NCBI RefSeq assembly: GCF_004354915.1
Contig: NZ_SMSI01000002.1
Span: 186,001 to 250,000, forward strand
Direction: 5' to 3'
DNA length: 64,000 nt
DNA from: Pseudohoeflea suaedae
Lineage (GTDB): Bacteria; Pseudomonadota; Alphaproteobacteria; Rhizobiales; Rhizobiaceae
Part shown: positions 34,053-44,156 of the stretch, in pieces
How the letters are laid out: each line of letters starts with the position of its first letter
Numbering within the stretch: position 1 is the stretch's first letter
Notes under the pieces: generated by a model
Database searches by the model: none
What the model was told of the DNA's origin: nothing
What the model saw: the letters and a program-made list of their open reading frames with translations, nothing else
Position numbers and translations under genes: made by a program

Positions 34053-35504
34053 TCAGTGAACCAGGATATTGCGGAACTGCCAGGGATCGCTCTCGTCGAT
34101 ATCTTCCGGGAACAGGCCGGGACGATCGTTCAGCGGGGTCCAGTCGGTGTAGTGGCCTTCAACCGGTCCGAGATAGGGCAGCTGCACTTCCAGGCAGCGC
34201 TTGTAGTCCATCTCGTCGGCTTCCACGATGCCGGCATTCGGGTTTTCGAGCGCCCAGACCATGCCTGCGAGCACGGCCGAGGTGACCTGAAGTCCGGTGG
34301 CATTCTGATAGGGGGCGAGGTCGCGGGTCTGCTCGACCGAGAGGCGCGAACCGAACCAGTAGGCGTTCTTGTCGTGGCCGTAGAGAAGCACACCCAGCTC
34401 GTCGATGCCGTCGACGAGTTCGTTTTCGTCGAGCACGTGCATCTTGGGCTGAGCGTGGCCGCCATTGCCGAACATTTCGTGAAGCGACAGAACCGCGTCA
34501 TTGGCCGGGTGATAGGCGTAATGACAGGTCGGGCGGTAGGTGACTTCGCCCTTCTTGTTGCGGTGGGTGAAATAGTCGGCGATCGATATGGATTCGTTGT
34601 GGGTCACCAGGAAGCCGTATTGTGCGCCCGGTGTCGGGCACCAGGTGCGCACACGGGTGTTGGCGCCGGGCTGTTCGAGATAGATCGCGGCCTTGCAGCC
34701 CTTCTTGTGCTTCTTGGCGTTTTTCGGCTTCCAGGTCTCGTGGGTGCCCCAGCCGAGTTCCGCCGGCTGCAGTCCTTCCGAGATGAAGCCCTCGACCGAC
34801 CAGGTGTTCCAGAAAGTCTCCATCGGCTTCGGATCCTTGGCGCGCTGGGTGTCGCGTTCGGCAATGTGGATGCCCTTCACGCCGACCTTCTTCATGAGCT
34901 TGGCCCAGCCTTCGCGGTCGTTGGCGGCGGGCTCTTCGAAGTCAATGCCGAGATCCTTGGCGAGATTGACCAGAGCCTGCTTGACGAACCAGGAGACCAT
35001 TCCGGGGTTGGCGCCGCAGCAGGAGACGGCGGTGGTGCCGCCCGGGTTCTTGCGGATTTCCTCGCGCACGGTTTCGCGCAGCGCGTAGTTGGTGCGCGAC
35101 GAATTGTCGGCCTCGGTGTCGAAATAGAAGCCGAGCCACGGCTCCACCACGGTGTCGACGTAAGGCACGTCGATTTCGCGGCACAGGCGCATGAGATCCA
35201 GCGACGAGGTGTCGACCGACAGGTTGACGCAGAAGCCCTGGCCTTCGCCTTCGGTGAGAAGCGGGATCAGAAGGTCCTTGTAGTTCTCCTTCGTCACGGC
35301 TTCGCTGATGAAGCGCACGCCATGCTGTTCGGCGATCTTGGCGTTGTCACCTTCGGGATGCGGGTCGATGATGACCATGCGGGACTTGTCGAACTTGAAA
35401 TGGCGCTCGATGAGGGGAAGCGTTCCCCGGCCGATCGATCCAAATCCGATCATGACGACGGGACCGGTGATCTCTCCATAGACGGGGTATTCTTGATCGG
35501 CCAT
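34053..35504 (-). CDS. hss: homospermidine synthase
   Basis: 483 residues from the ATG at 35504, which has AGGAGC upstream; a longer frame to 35531 is not favoured. The N-terminal Rossmann motif GPVVMIGFGSIGRGTLPLIE (about 12-31) binds NAD. Further family blocks are CINLS-like CVNLSVDTSSLD, GANPGMVSWFVKQAL and YAYHPANDAVLSLHEMFGNGG. It converts two putrescines (or spermidine plus putrescine) to sym-homospermidine, the typical rhizobial polyamine. It stands alone, with no polyamine genes beside it. Confidence 0.95.
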   Translation of the reverse strand: MADQEYPVYGEITGPVVMIGFGSIGRGTLPLIERHFKFDKSRMVIIDPHPEGDNAKIAEQHGVRFISEAVTKENYKDLLIPLLTEGEGQGFCVNLSVDTSSLDLMRLCREIDVPYVDTVVEPWLGFYFDTEADNSSRTNYALRETVREEIRKNPGGTTAVSCCGANPGMVSWFVKQALVNLAKDLGIDFEEPAANDREGWAKLMKKVGVKGIHIAERDTQRAKDPKPMETFWNTWSVEGFISEGLQPAELGWGTHETWKPKNAKKHKKGCKAAIYLEQPGANTRVRTWCPTPGAQYGFLVTHNESISIADYFTHRNKKGEVTYRPTCHYAYHPANDAVLSLHEMFGNGGHAQPKMHVLDENELVDGIDELGVLLYGHDKNAYWFGSRLSVEQTRDLAPYQNATGLQVTSAVLAGMVWALENPNAGIVEADEMDYKRCLEVQLPYLGPVEGHYTDWTPLNDRPGLFPEDIDESDPWQFRNILVH

Positions 35505-35595
35505 TCGTTTCGCTCCTGTATAGGCTTGCACGCGCGGGTGCGCGCGGCGGCTTAAACATATTTCCCTGTCACAATAAAGGGAAAACGCCGCAGTG

Positions 35596-36474
35596 CTAGT
35601 TTGTTCCGGTCGCTATCTTGCCGAGAAGTTTGACGAAAGTGTCACGACGGCCCGTCATCGCCTTGTAGGCGAGCTCGTCGTCCCGCATCGCGTCAAGCTG
35701 TTCGGCGAGGATTGACGCCCTGGCGCGGCCGTCGGCTGATTTCTCCAGCTCGGAAAGCGGCGTGACGGTGATGAGGATGGTGAAGAGGATATCGCCGCTG
35801 CCGGGCAGCAGGGTGAGGGTCTGACGTTCCTCGCGCAGAAAGCTTGCCGCCGGCTGCGCACTGTCAGCACCATCTCCCGCGTGTGGCTCGGGGTGGAACA
35901 GCTTGTCATCGCCGTAGATCGACCAGTTGCCGCGCAGAACCGGCGCCTCGGGCTTGAGATTGTCGAATATGCGCTCGACCAGAAGCGCCTTTCGGGTGCC
36001 GTGCGAGAAACCCGGGACCGGTTTGTGGATCGCGGTTATCGGGCGCCTGAACTTCTCGGCCAGCCGCCAGGACGAGGGGAAGGAGAGGGAGGCCGCGGCC
36101 AGCCGCCACCCGTCCTCGCCACGGCGCATCAGCACCAGATCCTCCGCGCACAGCCAGGCCGCGGTCAGAAGCGGCGCATCACTGCCTTCAAGCTCGACCG
36201 GTGTTTCCATGCCTTCGATACGGATCGACCCTTCCTCACGGCTGAAGCGGTCGGGGGAGTGTGCCGTCTGCCAGTTCGCGACCCGCTGCAGGGTTTCTTC
36301 CTGCGCCGCGCGGGTGCCCGGCTCGGCGACAAACACCCTGTCAGGCCTTTCGGCATGGAGCCTGTGCTTTTCCGCCAGATAATCCGGCAGGCGGTCACTT
36401 GCGATGAGCCAGGGGCGCTCCCCGAGTGGCGACAGGCCGATGGCGAAGGGGGTTGCCGGCCATGCTTCTCCCAT
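35596..36474 (-). CDS. DUF3445 / heme-dependent oxidative N-demethylase-like protein
   Basis: 292 residues. The DUF3445 core is visible: LLTAAWLCAEDLVLMRR, then SFPSSWRLAEKFRRPITAIHKPVPGF (about 132-157), then LRGNWSIYGDDKLF and LREERQTLTLLPGSGDILFTI. One characterised relative is a heme-dependent oxidative N-demethylase subunit; activity here is unproven. The ATG overlaps the stop of the preceding aminotransferase gene by one base (TGATG), so the two are translationally coupled. Confidence 0.8.
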   Translation of the reverse strand: MGEAWPATPFAIGLSPLGERPWLIASDRLPDYLAEKHRLHAERPDRVFVAEPGTRAAQEETLQRVANWQTAHSPDRFSREEGSIRIEGMETPVELEGSDAPLLTAAWLCAEDLVLMRRGEDGWRLAAASLSFPSSWRLAEKFRRPITAIHKPVPGFSHGTRKALLVERIFDNLKPEAPVLRGNWSIYGDDKLFHPEPHAGDGADSAQPAASFLREERQTLTLLPGSGDILFTILITVTPLSELEKSADGRARASILAEQLDAMRDDELAYKAMTGRRDTFVKLLGKIATGTN

Positions 36475-37145
36475 CAGCCGGGATCGACAACGAGTTCGGC
36501 CGGGATCAGCCCGCGCAGGGAATTGCCGACGAAGACCTTGCGACCGCCTTCGAGATCGGCGGGTGTGAGGACGCCGTTCGTCGCCTTGCGCTCGCGGATC
36601 AGTTCGCCGCGCAAGATGCCCGGCAAGACGCCGGAGGAGAGCGGTGGCGTGAGGAGGAGACCCTCCGGGCCCTCGACGAAGAGGTTGGTGATGGTCCCTT
36701 CACAGACTTCGCCGCGCTCGTTGAGGAGCAGAACCTCATCGGCGTCCTCCGGCGTGAATTCGGCGCGGGCGGCGTCGTAGGGTTCGCGCCGCGTCGTCTT
36801 GTGGCGGTAGAGCGTGTCGCTGGAATCGAGCCTCGCGGCCACGGCGATGCGGAGCCGCCAGATCGTGCCTTCGGGAACCGGCATGAACGGCGCTGTCGTG
36901 ACTTCCACCTTGCCGCGGAAACTCGAGACCAGACGAACGCGCAACGGGACGTCGCCCGAGACTGCGTCCTCGAGCGCATTCATCGCCTTTACCGGCAGGC
37001 GGAAGCCGAGGGCGTCCGCCGAGCGCGACAGCCGCATCATGTGACGCTCAAGGCGGACGAAACCGGAATCCGGTTGCCAGAGCATGGTCTCGATCAGGGA
37101 AAATTCTGTCGGTTCGTTGCGCGCAGCGCGCTTCGGTCTGGCCAT
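36474..37145 (-). CDS. pabC: class IV aminotransferase, 4-amino-4-deoxychorismate lyase-like
   Basis: 223 residues from the ATG at 37145. It is a PLP fold-type IV protein: SLIETMLWQPDSGFVRLERHMMRLSRSADALGF at the start, the PLP Lys in YRHKTTRREPYDAAR (about 126-140), EVLLLNERGEVCEGTITNLF and TPPLSSGVLPGILR near the C-terminus. PabC releases pyruvate from aminodeoxychorismate to give p-aminobenzoate. The pabB gene lies directly upstream (110-base gap), supporting that role over a D-amino-acid or branched-chain transaminase. Confidence 0.87.
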   Translation of the reverse strand: MARPKRAARNEPTEFSLIETMLWQPDSGFVRLERHMMRLSRSADALGFRLPVKAMNALEDAVSGDVPLRVRLVSSFRGKVEVTTAPFMPVPEGTIWRLRIAVAARLDSSDTLYRHKTTRREPYDAARAEFTPEDADEVLLLNERGEVCEGTITNLFVEGPEGLLLTPPLSSGVLPGILRGELIRERKATNGVLTPADLEGGRKVFVGNSLRGLIPAELVVDPG

Positions 37146-37255
37146 CGTGTTCGCCACAACTGGAATCGCTATGGGACCGCATTCAAGACTGTGATCGCGG
37201 TTTTGGGAAGGCGAATTATTACGGCGCGCGCTTCTCGACAACAGGCCAGGCGATG

Positions 37256-38431
37256 TTACGCAACAAATCCTGCAAAGCGGGCCTTGAGCAGCGCTTCCTC
37301 ATATTCGGCGCGAGCGTCTGAATCGAGCACGATACCGCCACCGACATTGAAGACGGCGCGACGGTTCTCAAAAAGGCTCAACGTCCGAATGGCCACGGAG
37401 AAGCGCATGGTGCCGCCAGGCGCAATGAAGCCGATGGCGCCGCAATAGGCTTCGCGCGGTTTCCGCTCCAAATCGTGCAGAATGCGCATGGCCGAGATCT
37501 TCGGTGCGCCGGTTATCGAACCGCAGGGGAAGAGGGCGGCGAAGATGTCGCGAATGCCAAGATCGGGCAGCAGCCGCGCGCGCACGCGACTGATCATCTG
37601 GTGCAGCGTCGGATAAGTCTCGACCTCGAAAAGCGAGGGCTCGTGAAGCGTACCCGTTCGGGAAATCCGCGAAATGTCGTTGCGCAGAAGATCGACGATC
37701 ATCCGGTTTTCCGCCAGCGTCTTTTCCGAGCTGCGCAGCAGTTCGATCTCGAGCGCGTCGGCCGCAGGATCCGTGCGGCGCGGCGCCGTCCCCTTCATCG
37801 GATGGGTCTCGACAAAGCCTTCCTCATCGACACGAAAGAAGAGTTCGGGCGAACGGGAGACGATTGCCGGTCCGTCGAGCTCGATACAGGCGCCGTAGCG
37901 CACGGGCTGGCGCGCGGTCAGTGCGTCGAAGAGTTCCAGCGGCCTGCCGTCCCAGCGCGCCCGGATCGGAAAGGTGAGATTGGCCTGGTAGATATCGCCC
38001 TGCATGAGATGGCGGTGCAGGCGGTCGAAGCGGTCCTTGTAGGTCTTGAAATCCCACTCTGGCGCGAAGTCGCGAAGCTGTGCCTCGCGATCCGCGGCAG
38101 GGCGGATCAGTTCGGGATGGTCCCGCTCGTCAACGGGCGCATCGAAAATGCCGAAATTCAGGAGTGGCGTTGCGAGCGTGTCGCCCGACAGGTCGGCGAG
38201 CGCCGGTTCGAGATGGTAGCCGGCCTCATAGGCAAGATAGCCGGCTGACCAGAATCCGTCCCGCCGGGCCTCTTCCAGCCTGTCGAGCGCGTGCGCCAGT
38301 TCGGCGCCGGTTCTGGCGACGAGAATTTCCCGCGGCTCGGCGAACAGCGTCGAGCGCGCCTGCAGGTCATCGCGGAACAGAACGTAGCGGCGGGGCGGCA
38401 TGGGCGGAAGGACTGGATGGCCGTCAGGCAT
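37256..38431 (-). CDS. pabB: aminodeoxychorismate synthase component I
   Basis: 391 residues, a short PabB. Chorismate-binding signatures: DIYQANLTFPIRARW, SRSPELFFRVDEEG, the catalytic-lysine motif HPMKGTAPRRTDPAAD, ENRMIVDLLRNDISRI and FAALFPCGSITGAPK. It forms aminodeoxychorismate, the first step to p-aminobenzoate and folate. The start overlaps the pepF stop by 8 bases; a second ATG at 38401 is possible. No glutaminase component (PabA) is adjacent. Confidence 0.92.
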   Translation of the reverse strand: MPDGHPVLPPMPPRRYVLFRDDLQARSTLFAEPREILVARTGAELAHALDRLEEARRDGFWSAGYLAYEAGYHLEPALADLSGDTLATPLLNFGIFDAPVDERDHPELIRPAADREAQLRDFAPEWDFKTYKDRFDRLHRHLMQGDIYQANLTFPIRARWDGRPLELFDALTARQPVRYGACIELDGPAIVSRSPELFFRVDEEGFVETHPMKGTAPRRTDPAADALEIELLRSSEKTLAENRMIVDLLRNDISRISRTGTLHEPSLFEVETYPTLHQMISRVRARLLPDLGIRDIFAALFPCGSITGAPKISAMRILHDLERKPREAYCGAIGFIAPGGTMRFSVAIRTLSLFENRRAVFNVGGGIVLDSDARAEYEEALLKARFAGFVA

Positions 38432-40271
38432 CCAGCCGTTCGATTTCGTCGATGAAGCCTTCGAGCATGCCGAGGCCGCGCGCCCAGAATTCCGGGTCCG
38501 AGGCGTCGAGGCCGAAGGGGGCGAGAAGCTCCGAATGATGCTTCGACCCGCCGGCCTTCAGCATGTCGAAATAGCGGTCCTGGAAGCCATCCGGCGTCTT
38601 TTCGTAGACGGCATAGAGCGAGTTGACCAGGCAGTCGCCGAACGCATAGGCGTAGACATAGAAGGGCGAGTGGATGAAGTGCGGAATGTAGGCCCAGAAG
38701 GTCTCGTAGCCTTCCGACAGGTTGACCGCGGGGCCGAGGCTCTCGGCCTGAACGTCCATCCAGAAGCGGCCGAGATCTTCCGACGTCAGTTCGCCCTCAC
38801 GGCGGGCCGTGTGGACCTTGCGCTCGAACTGGTAGAACGCGATCTGGCGGACCACGGTGTTGAGCATGTCCTCCACCTTCTGGCAGAGCATGGCCTTGCG
38901 CTCCCGCGGATCGCGGGTTTCGGCCAGCAGCCGGCGGAAGGTCAGCATTTCGCCGAAGACGGAGGCGGTTTCGGCCAGCGTCAGGGGGGTGGACGCCATC
39001 AGCGCGCCCTGGCCGCCGGCGAGAACCTGGTGGACGCCGTGGCCCAGTTCGTGGGCGAGGGTCATCACGTCGCGCGGCTTGCCCATGTAGTTGACCAGCA
39101 CGTAGGGATGCGCCGAGGGAACCGTCGGATGCGCGAAGGCGCCCGATGCCTTGCCCGGGCGCACCGGCGCGTCGATCCAGTTCTGACGGAAGAAACGGCC
39201 GGCAATCTCGGCCATTTCGGGTGCAAAGCCGTGATAGGCCTTGAGAACGGTTTCCTCGGCCTCGCTCCAGGGGATGACGCGCTTGGGCGTTTCGGGAAGC
39301 GGCGCGTTGCGGTCCCAGAATTCGAGCTTGTCGAGGCCGAGCCAGCGTGCCTTCATCGCGTAATAGCGGTGGGAGAGACGCGGGGCAGCCTCGGTGACTG
39401 CCTCAACCAGCGCATCGACCACCGGGCGCTCGACGCGGTTGGCCAGGTGACGGCTGTCGGCGATGTCCTCGAAACCGTGCCAGCGGTCGGAAATTTCCTT
39501 GTCCTTGGCCAGCGTGTTGGTGATCAGCGAGAAGGTGCGGATGTGCTTTCCGAAGGTTTCGGACAGCACCTTCGCGGCCTTGTGGCGGGTTTCGCGGTCG
39601 GGCTCCTGGAGCAGCGACAGCGCCGGCTCGATCTGCAGTTCCTCGCCGTCGACGTTGAATTTCAGCGAGGACATGGTCTCGTCGAAGAGGCGGTTCCAGG
39701 CCGCATGCCCGGTGATCGACTTTTCGTGGAAGAGCTTTTCGATCCGGTCCTCCAGCTGGTGCGGGCGGTCGAGCCTCAGATCGAGGATCCATGGCTTGTA
39801 GTACGCGGCCTTTGCGTCGTTGGCCAGGCAGGTTTCCACCAGCTTGTCATCGAGCCGGTTGAGTTCGAGCGGGAAGAACAGAAGGTGCGAGGAAGCGTCG
39901 GTGATCGCGCCCTGGGCATCGCCGTAGAATTTCGCCGCAGACATGTCGGTGGTGTCCGAGAAGTAGTTCAGGCCCGCGAACGACATGATGCGGCCCATGA
40001 CCTCCTCGATCTCCTCGAAGCGTGCGATCGCCGCGCCGAGACCATCGCCGCCTGTCAGTGTCGCCGCATCTGCAAGCTTGCCGGCCCACTGCGCTTCAAA
40101 GGCCTTCGCGTCATCGGAGACGGCAGCGATGTCGGCCTTCAGGGAGGGATCGGAAATGCCGTCATAGAGATCGGCGAGGTTCCAGCCGGGGAGATCGCCG
40201 AGTTCGGCAGCTGCGCCGCCCCGTACCTCTGCATGCGCGATTTGGTGACGGCTCCAACCGTATTTCATCAA
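38424..40271 (-). CDS. pepF: oligoendopeptidase F (M3 family)
   Basis: 615 residues. Zinc metallopeptidase with the HExxH motif in MTLAHELGHGVHQVLAGG (about residue 400) and the downstream Glu in TLAETASVFGEML. Other family blocks are SFAGLNYFSDTTDM and the C-terminal YVYAYAFGDCLVNSLY. It cleaves short peptides in the cytoplasm. The start is one of two adjacent Met codons. Coding overlap with pabB suggests co-transcription, perhaps incidental. Confidence 0.95.
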   Translation of the reverse strand: MMKYGWSRHQIAHAEVRGGAAAELGDLPGWNLADLYDGISDPSLKADIAAVSDDAKAFEAQWAGKLADAATLTGGDGLGAAIARFEEIEEVMGRIMSFAGLNYFSDTTDMSAAKFYGDAQGAITDASSHLLFFPLELNRLDDKLVETCLANDAKAAYYKPWILDLRLDRPHQLEDRIEKLFHEKSITGHAAWNRLFDETMSSLKFNVDGEELQIEPALSLLQEPDRETRHKAAKVLSETFGKHIRTFSLITNTLAKDKEISDRWHGFEDIADSRHLANRVERPVVDALVEAVTEAAPRLSHRYYAMKARWLGLDKLEFWDRNAPLPETPKRVIPWSEAEETVLKAYHGFAPEMAEIAGRFFRQNWIDAPVRPGKASGAFAHPTVPSAHPYVLVNYMGKPRDVMTLAHELGHGVHQVLAGGQGALMASTPLTLAETASVFGEMLTFRRLLAETRDPRERKAMLCQKVEDMLNTVVRQIAFYQFERKVHTARREGELTSEDLGRFWMDVQAESLGPAVNLSEGYETFWAYIPHFIHSPFYVYAYAFGDCLVNSLYAVYEKTPDGFQDRYFDMLKAGGSKHHSELLAPFGLDASDPEFWARGLGMLEGFIDEIERLDA

Positions 40272-40487
40272 CCGGTCCTTTCGGGCTCTAGGTCGTCATT
40301 CATAGCCAGTTCGGGCCCAATTCGGGCACCTGTCGGGTTGTGGGGCACTGAAACCTAAAATGCAATCGTTTCCGGCAATCGTGCTTTCAGGCTTTTGTGC
40401 CACGATGCTTCAAAACAACACAACGGTGCCGGCCGATCCCGGTTCAATGCAATCTCCGCAATGATCTTTGCGTGGAAGGGAGACATT

Positions 40488-42014
40488 ATGTCTGCTCGTA
40501 TACTTATCGTTGACGACGATCCTGTTCAGCGCCGCCTGCTGAAAGGGGCCGTCGAGCGCGCCGGCATGACGGCCGATGCCACGGACGATGGAACCAAGGC
40601 TGTCAAGCTGATAGCCAATGCCGAAGAACCTTACGACGCGGTGGTTCTCGACCTCGTCATGCCGGGCATGGACGGGTTGTCCGTGCTCGCCTGGATGGCG
40701 GAGAACGGCCACGGCACGCCGGCCATCGTGCAGACCGGCCTCGGCGGCATCGAAACCGTGGTGAAGGCCATGCGCGCCGGCGCGTTCGATTTCGTGGTCA
40801 AGCCGGTTTCGCCGGAGCGTCTGATCACCGCGATCGGTCATGCCCGCAAGGCAGGAACCAAGGAGCGAGCTTCGGGCGGTGGCGTGAAGATCACCGGTGG
40901 CTTCGCCGACATCGTCGTCGCGAGCCCCGCCATGGACCGTATCCTGTCGCTCGCCAAGCGCGCGGCTGCCTCCGACATTCCGGTCGTTCTCGAAGGGGAG
41001 TCCGGCGTCGGCAAGGAAATGATCGCCCGCGCCATCCAGATGGAAAGCGCCCGCCGCGCCCGGCCCTATGTCACGGTCAACTGCGGCGCCATTCCCGCTT
41101 CCCTGGTCGAGAGCATCCTGTTCGGTCACGAGAAGGGCGCCTTCACCGGTGCCGTCGACAACCATACCGGCAAGTTCGTGGAAGCCGATCGCGGCACGTT
41201 GTTCCTCGACGAAGTCGGCGACCTGCCGCCGGAAGTCCAGGTCAAGCTGCTGCGCGCCGTGCAGAGCGGAGAAATAGAGACCGTCGGCGCGCGCGACGTT
41301 CGCAAGGTCGATATCCGCCTGATCTCGGCGACCAACAAGGATCTGATCGAGGAGGTCAAGGCCGGGCGTTTCCGCGAGGATCTGTACTACCGTCTCAACG
41401 TGTTCCCGATCCATGTTCCGGCGCTGCGTCAGCGGAAGGAAGACATTCCCGAACTCGCCCGCCATTTCGTGCGCCGATACGCGCAATCGACCGCCCGGTC
41501 GCCGCATATCAATCTGGCTCCCGAAGCGCTGGCGCTTCTGACCGCGCACGACTGGCCCGGCAATATCCGCGAACTCGAGAATGCAGTTCATCGCGCCGTG
41601 GTGCTGTGCGAGACCGAAACGCTCGGCGCCGACCTGTTTCCCCAGATCGCGGCCCAGATGCCGGGCTATGACCTCGCATCCCGCCGTCATTCGGGTGCGC
41701 TGGAAGAAATGTCGTGGGTCCCGTCGATCGAGTTCGATCCGGTCAAGGATCAGGGGCCGGCCATGATCGGCTTCGAAGACCAGGGAGCGGTCCAGACCCA
41801 TGAACCGGAAGGCGCTCTGAACGCCATCGCCTCCAACGGCCAGATACGTCCGCTGGCGGAAGTGGAAGAGGAGCTGATCCGTTTCGCGCTCTCATTCTAC
41901 GACGGGCAGATGAGCGAGGTGGCACGGCGGCTCGGCATCGGGCGGTCGACGCTGTACCGCAAGCTCAAGGATTATGCGATCGATCCCGGCAAGCCGCTGA
42001 AGACGGCGGCGTGA
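40488..42014 (+). CDS. sigma-54-dependent response regulator (NtrC type)
   Basis: 508 residues; start at 40488 has GGAAGGGA upstream. The receiver domain (1-120) has phospho-acceptor Asp55 in VVLDLVMPG and Lys in FVVKPVSP. The AAA+ domain has Walker A GESGVGKE (170-177), the sigma-54 contact loop GAFTGA (217-222) and Walker [11 protein letters not shown] (236-245). The C-terminal Fis-type helix-turn-helix is [23 protein letters not shown]. No partner histidine kinase lies next to it, so its signal is unknown. A linker of about 90 residues separates AAA+ and DNA-binding domains. Confidence 0.93.
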   Translation: MSARILIVDDDPVQRRLLKGAVERAGMTADATDDGTKAVKLIANAEEPYDAVVLDLVMPGMDGLSVLAWMAENGHGTPAIVQTGLGGIETVVKAMRAGAFDFVVKPVSPERLITAIGHARKAGTKERASGGGVKITGGFADIVVASPAMDRILSLAKRAAASDIPVVLEGESGVGKEMIARAIQMESARRARPYVTVNCGAIPASLVESILFGHEKGAFTGAVDNHTGKFVEADRGTLFLDEVGDLPPEVQVKLLRAVQSGEIETVGARDVRKVDIRLISATNKDLIEEVKAGRFREDLYYRLNVFPIHVPALRQRKEDIPELARHFVRRYAQSTARSPHINLAPEALALLTAHDWPGNIRELENAVHRAVVLCETETLGADLFPQIAAQMPGYDLASRRHSGALEEMSWVPSIEFDPVKDQGPAMIGFEDQGAVQTHEPEGALNAIASNGQIRPLAEVEEELIRFALSFYDGQMSEVARRLGIGRSTLYRKLKDYAIDPGKPLKTAA

Positions 42015-42058
42015 AGATCGGCGGTTGATCTCGATTGCGTCGAATATCGAGAAAATTG

Positions 42059-42088
42059 CACGGCGGGCCTTGTCGAAGGTCCGCCGTG
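42059..42088 (+). terminator. hairpin after the response-regulator gene
   Basis: CACGGCGG and CCGCCGTG with extended GC/GU pairing form a stem 44 bases past the stop. It is followed by ATCAATTTCTG, a weak T tract. The rest of 42089-42303 shows no gene and should contain the next promoter. Confidence 0.5.
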
Positions 42089-42303
42089 ATCAATTTCTGT
42101 AAAAAACGATTACCGGGTTGACTTAGTTCATATCTCCTTAGGAGGTTGTTTACTATAAAACGATCAGGTTCAGCTTGCTGGACGAGGGTCGCAGGAGAGG
42201 CGGTTTGCCATTGTGTTACCGCATTTCTCGCTCATAGAGCGCTGCAAGATCCGCGTTGCCGGGGGCGGAACAGGCAACTGTCAGGACAATCGGGAAAGCC
42301 AAC

Positions 42304-44061
42304 TTGAACGCAGGTTACACTTCCAGATACGGCCAGACGGCCCCGCAAGGCCGCACCCGCAGCCTCTCCCTGGCGCGCAATCTCGCGGCCGCCGTTTTCT
42401 TCGCGCTTGCTTTCCAGGCCGCCTTCAGTTCTGCCGCGCAGGCGGAAACCCGCTCGCTCAAGCTCTACTACACGCATACCGGTGAGAAGGCCGAGATCGT
42501 CTTCAAGCGCAACGGACGTTACGATCAGGCCGGTCTGAACAAGCTCAACCGTTTCCTGCGCGACTGGCGCCGCAACGAGCCCACCAAGATGGATCCGCGG
42601 CTTTTCGATCTCATTTGGGAGGTCTACAGGCAGACCGGCTCGCGCAACTACATCACCGTCATCAGCGCCTATCGTTCGCCGGCCACCAACGAGATGCTGC
42701 GCCGGACACGCGGCGGCCAGGCGAAGAAGAGCCAGCACATGCTCGGCAAGGCCATGGACTTCTTCATTCCCGGCGTGAAGCTCGCCACGCTGCGCGAGAT
42801 CGGCATGAGAGTGCAGGGCGGCGGCGTCGGCTACTATCCGAAGTCGGGCTCGCCATTCGTTCACCTGGATGTCGGCTCGGTGCGCGCCTGGCCGCGCATG
42901 AGCCGCCAGGAACTGGTGAAGATTTTCCCCGACGGCAAGACCATGCACCTGCCGCCGGATGGAAAGCCTTTGCCGAAATACAATCAGGCGCTCGCCGAGT
43001 ACAAGGCGCGTGGTGGTGGTGCGATTACCTCCGGCGGCGGCTCCTCCGGCTCGAAGGGCGGCGGCAACCTGCTTGCTGCGCTGTTCGGTGGTGGTGACGA
43101 GGACGAAGGTGACGATTCCGCACCGGCAACCGCAGCCGCTCCCGTGCCTGCGCCTTCAGCGCCGCAGACCGCCGTTGCAGCGCTGCCGGGTATCGACGCG
43201 CCGGTGCCGGGCGAAGCGCCCGCGCTGATCGCCCAGCTGCCCGTCAACGCACCGCTTCCCGTTTCCCGTCCGTCTCTGACGCCGGAGATCAGCACGGAGA
43301 CTGCACTCGTCGCTCCCCAGGCCACCGTTCCGGCCCAGGAGCAGGTCAATGCATTTGCCGCCGCAGCCGCGGCTGCCGTGCCGGGTGCGCCTCTGGCTGC
43401 AAACGCTGCAGCCGTTCCGGATCTTGCATCGCTTTCAGTGCCGGTGCCGCAGCTTCTCGCCGATCGCGCCGTGTTGCCGGAAATTGCCGCGTCGGACGCC
43501 ACGCAAGTTGCCGCCGTCGATACGGCCACGCTGACGACGGATGCTTTCGTTCCGCTGCCGATCCGCCGTCCGGGTGACTGGGACGCCGGCGGCGCGCAAC
43601 TGACTGCCGAAGTCGCGGAAACGCCGGCCATGCCGAAACTCGCGGTGACGACCACCGAGACCGATTCCCCGGTCGAGCTTGCCTCGCTCGCGCCTGAAGC
43701 CTCGGCCTTGCAGGGTGGCCGTATCGCCGAATCCTTCGCCCCCGCCGCGAAGCCTCGCAAGGGCGCTCGCCCCGGTGCCGACGATGCGGGCAGGGGACAG
43801 ATTTCGACGCGCACGACCGCGCCCAAGCTCACCGAGAAGATCATCGCCGGATGGGCACTGGATCGCGATCGCGCAGCGAGGGAAACGTCGGATCCGGCCA
43901 AGGTTCGCGGCGAACGCTTCGTCGCCGATCAGCTGAAGGTGGCGCCGAGGGAAGTGTATGCCGAAGGTTTCGTCCCCGACGGGGGAAGCCAGCCGCACAA
44001 CAGGTTCACCGGATCGGCCGTCCATTTCATCCAGGTCGCCCGCTTCGGTCCGTCGAGCTGA
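42304..44061 (+). CDS. exported DUF882 (M15-like peptidase fold) protein with long Ala/Pro-rich tail
   Basis: About 585 residues. No ATG is available; TTG at 42304 with GGGAA 7 bases upstream is preferred to TTG at 42256. Signal peptide: LARNLAAAVFFALAFQAAFSSAAQA. The DUF882 domain (about 50-210) resembles YcbK/D,D-carboxypeptidases: VISAYRSPATNEMLRR, SQHMLGKAMDFFIPG and FVHLDVGSVRAWPRM keep the zinc-ligand His/Asp pattern. It is probably a peptidoglycan enzyme. Residues about 240-520 are low-complexity Ala/Pro/Val, with a conserved C-terminal patch EGFVPDGGSQPHNRFTGSAV. Confidence 0.82.
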   Translation: MNAGYTSRYGQTAPQGRTRSLSLARNLAAAVFFALAFQAAFSSAAQAETRSLKLYYTHTGEKAEIVFKRNGRYDQAGLNKLNRFLRDWRRNEPTKMDPRLFDLIWEVYRQTGSRNYITVISAYRSPATNEMLRRTRGGQAKKSQHMLGKAMDFFIPGVKLATLREIGMRVQGGGVGYYPKSGSPFVHLDVGSVRAWPRMSRQELVKIFPDGKTMHLPPDGKPLPKYNQALAEYKARGGGAITSGGGSSGSKGGGNLLAALFGGGDEDEGDDSAPATAAAPVPAPSAPQTAVAALPGIDAPVPGEAPALIAQLPVNAPLPVSRPSLTPEISTETALVAPQATVPAQEQVNAFAAAAAAAVPGAPLAANAAAVPDLASLSVPVPQLLADRAVLPEIAASDATQVAAVDTATLTTDAFVPLPIRRPGDWDAGGAQLTAEVAETPAMPKLAVTTTETDSPVELASLAPEASALQGGRIAESFAPAAKPRKGARPGADDAGRGQISTRTTAPKLTEKIIAGWALDRDRAARETSDPAKVRGERFVADQLKVAPREVYAEGFVPDGGSQPHNRFTGSAVHFIQVARFGPSS

Positions 44062-44083
44062 TACGAGACATTTCACGCATGAC

Positions 44084-44116
44084 AAAAAAATAGCCCGCCG
44101 ATCCGGCGGGCTATTT
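44084..44116. terminator. bidirectional rho-independent terminator
   Basis: AAATAGCCCGCCG (44088-44100) pairs with CGGCGGGCTATTT (44104-44116), flanked by an A-run on the left. It separates the DUF882 gene from the convergent gapR and serves both. Confidence 0.85.
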
Positions 44117-44122
44117 GATTTG

Positions 44123-44152
44123 AGGCGGTACTGCGCCAGGCGGTACTGCGCC
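44123..44152. repeat. 15-bp tandem duplication
   Basis: AGGCGGTACTGCGCC occurs twice, end to end, at 44123-44137 and 44138-44152, ending 4 bases before the gapR stop. It is probably a small replication-slippage event. Confidence 0.8.
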
Positions 44153-44156
44153 GGCC

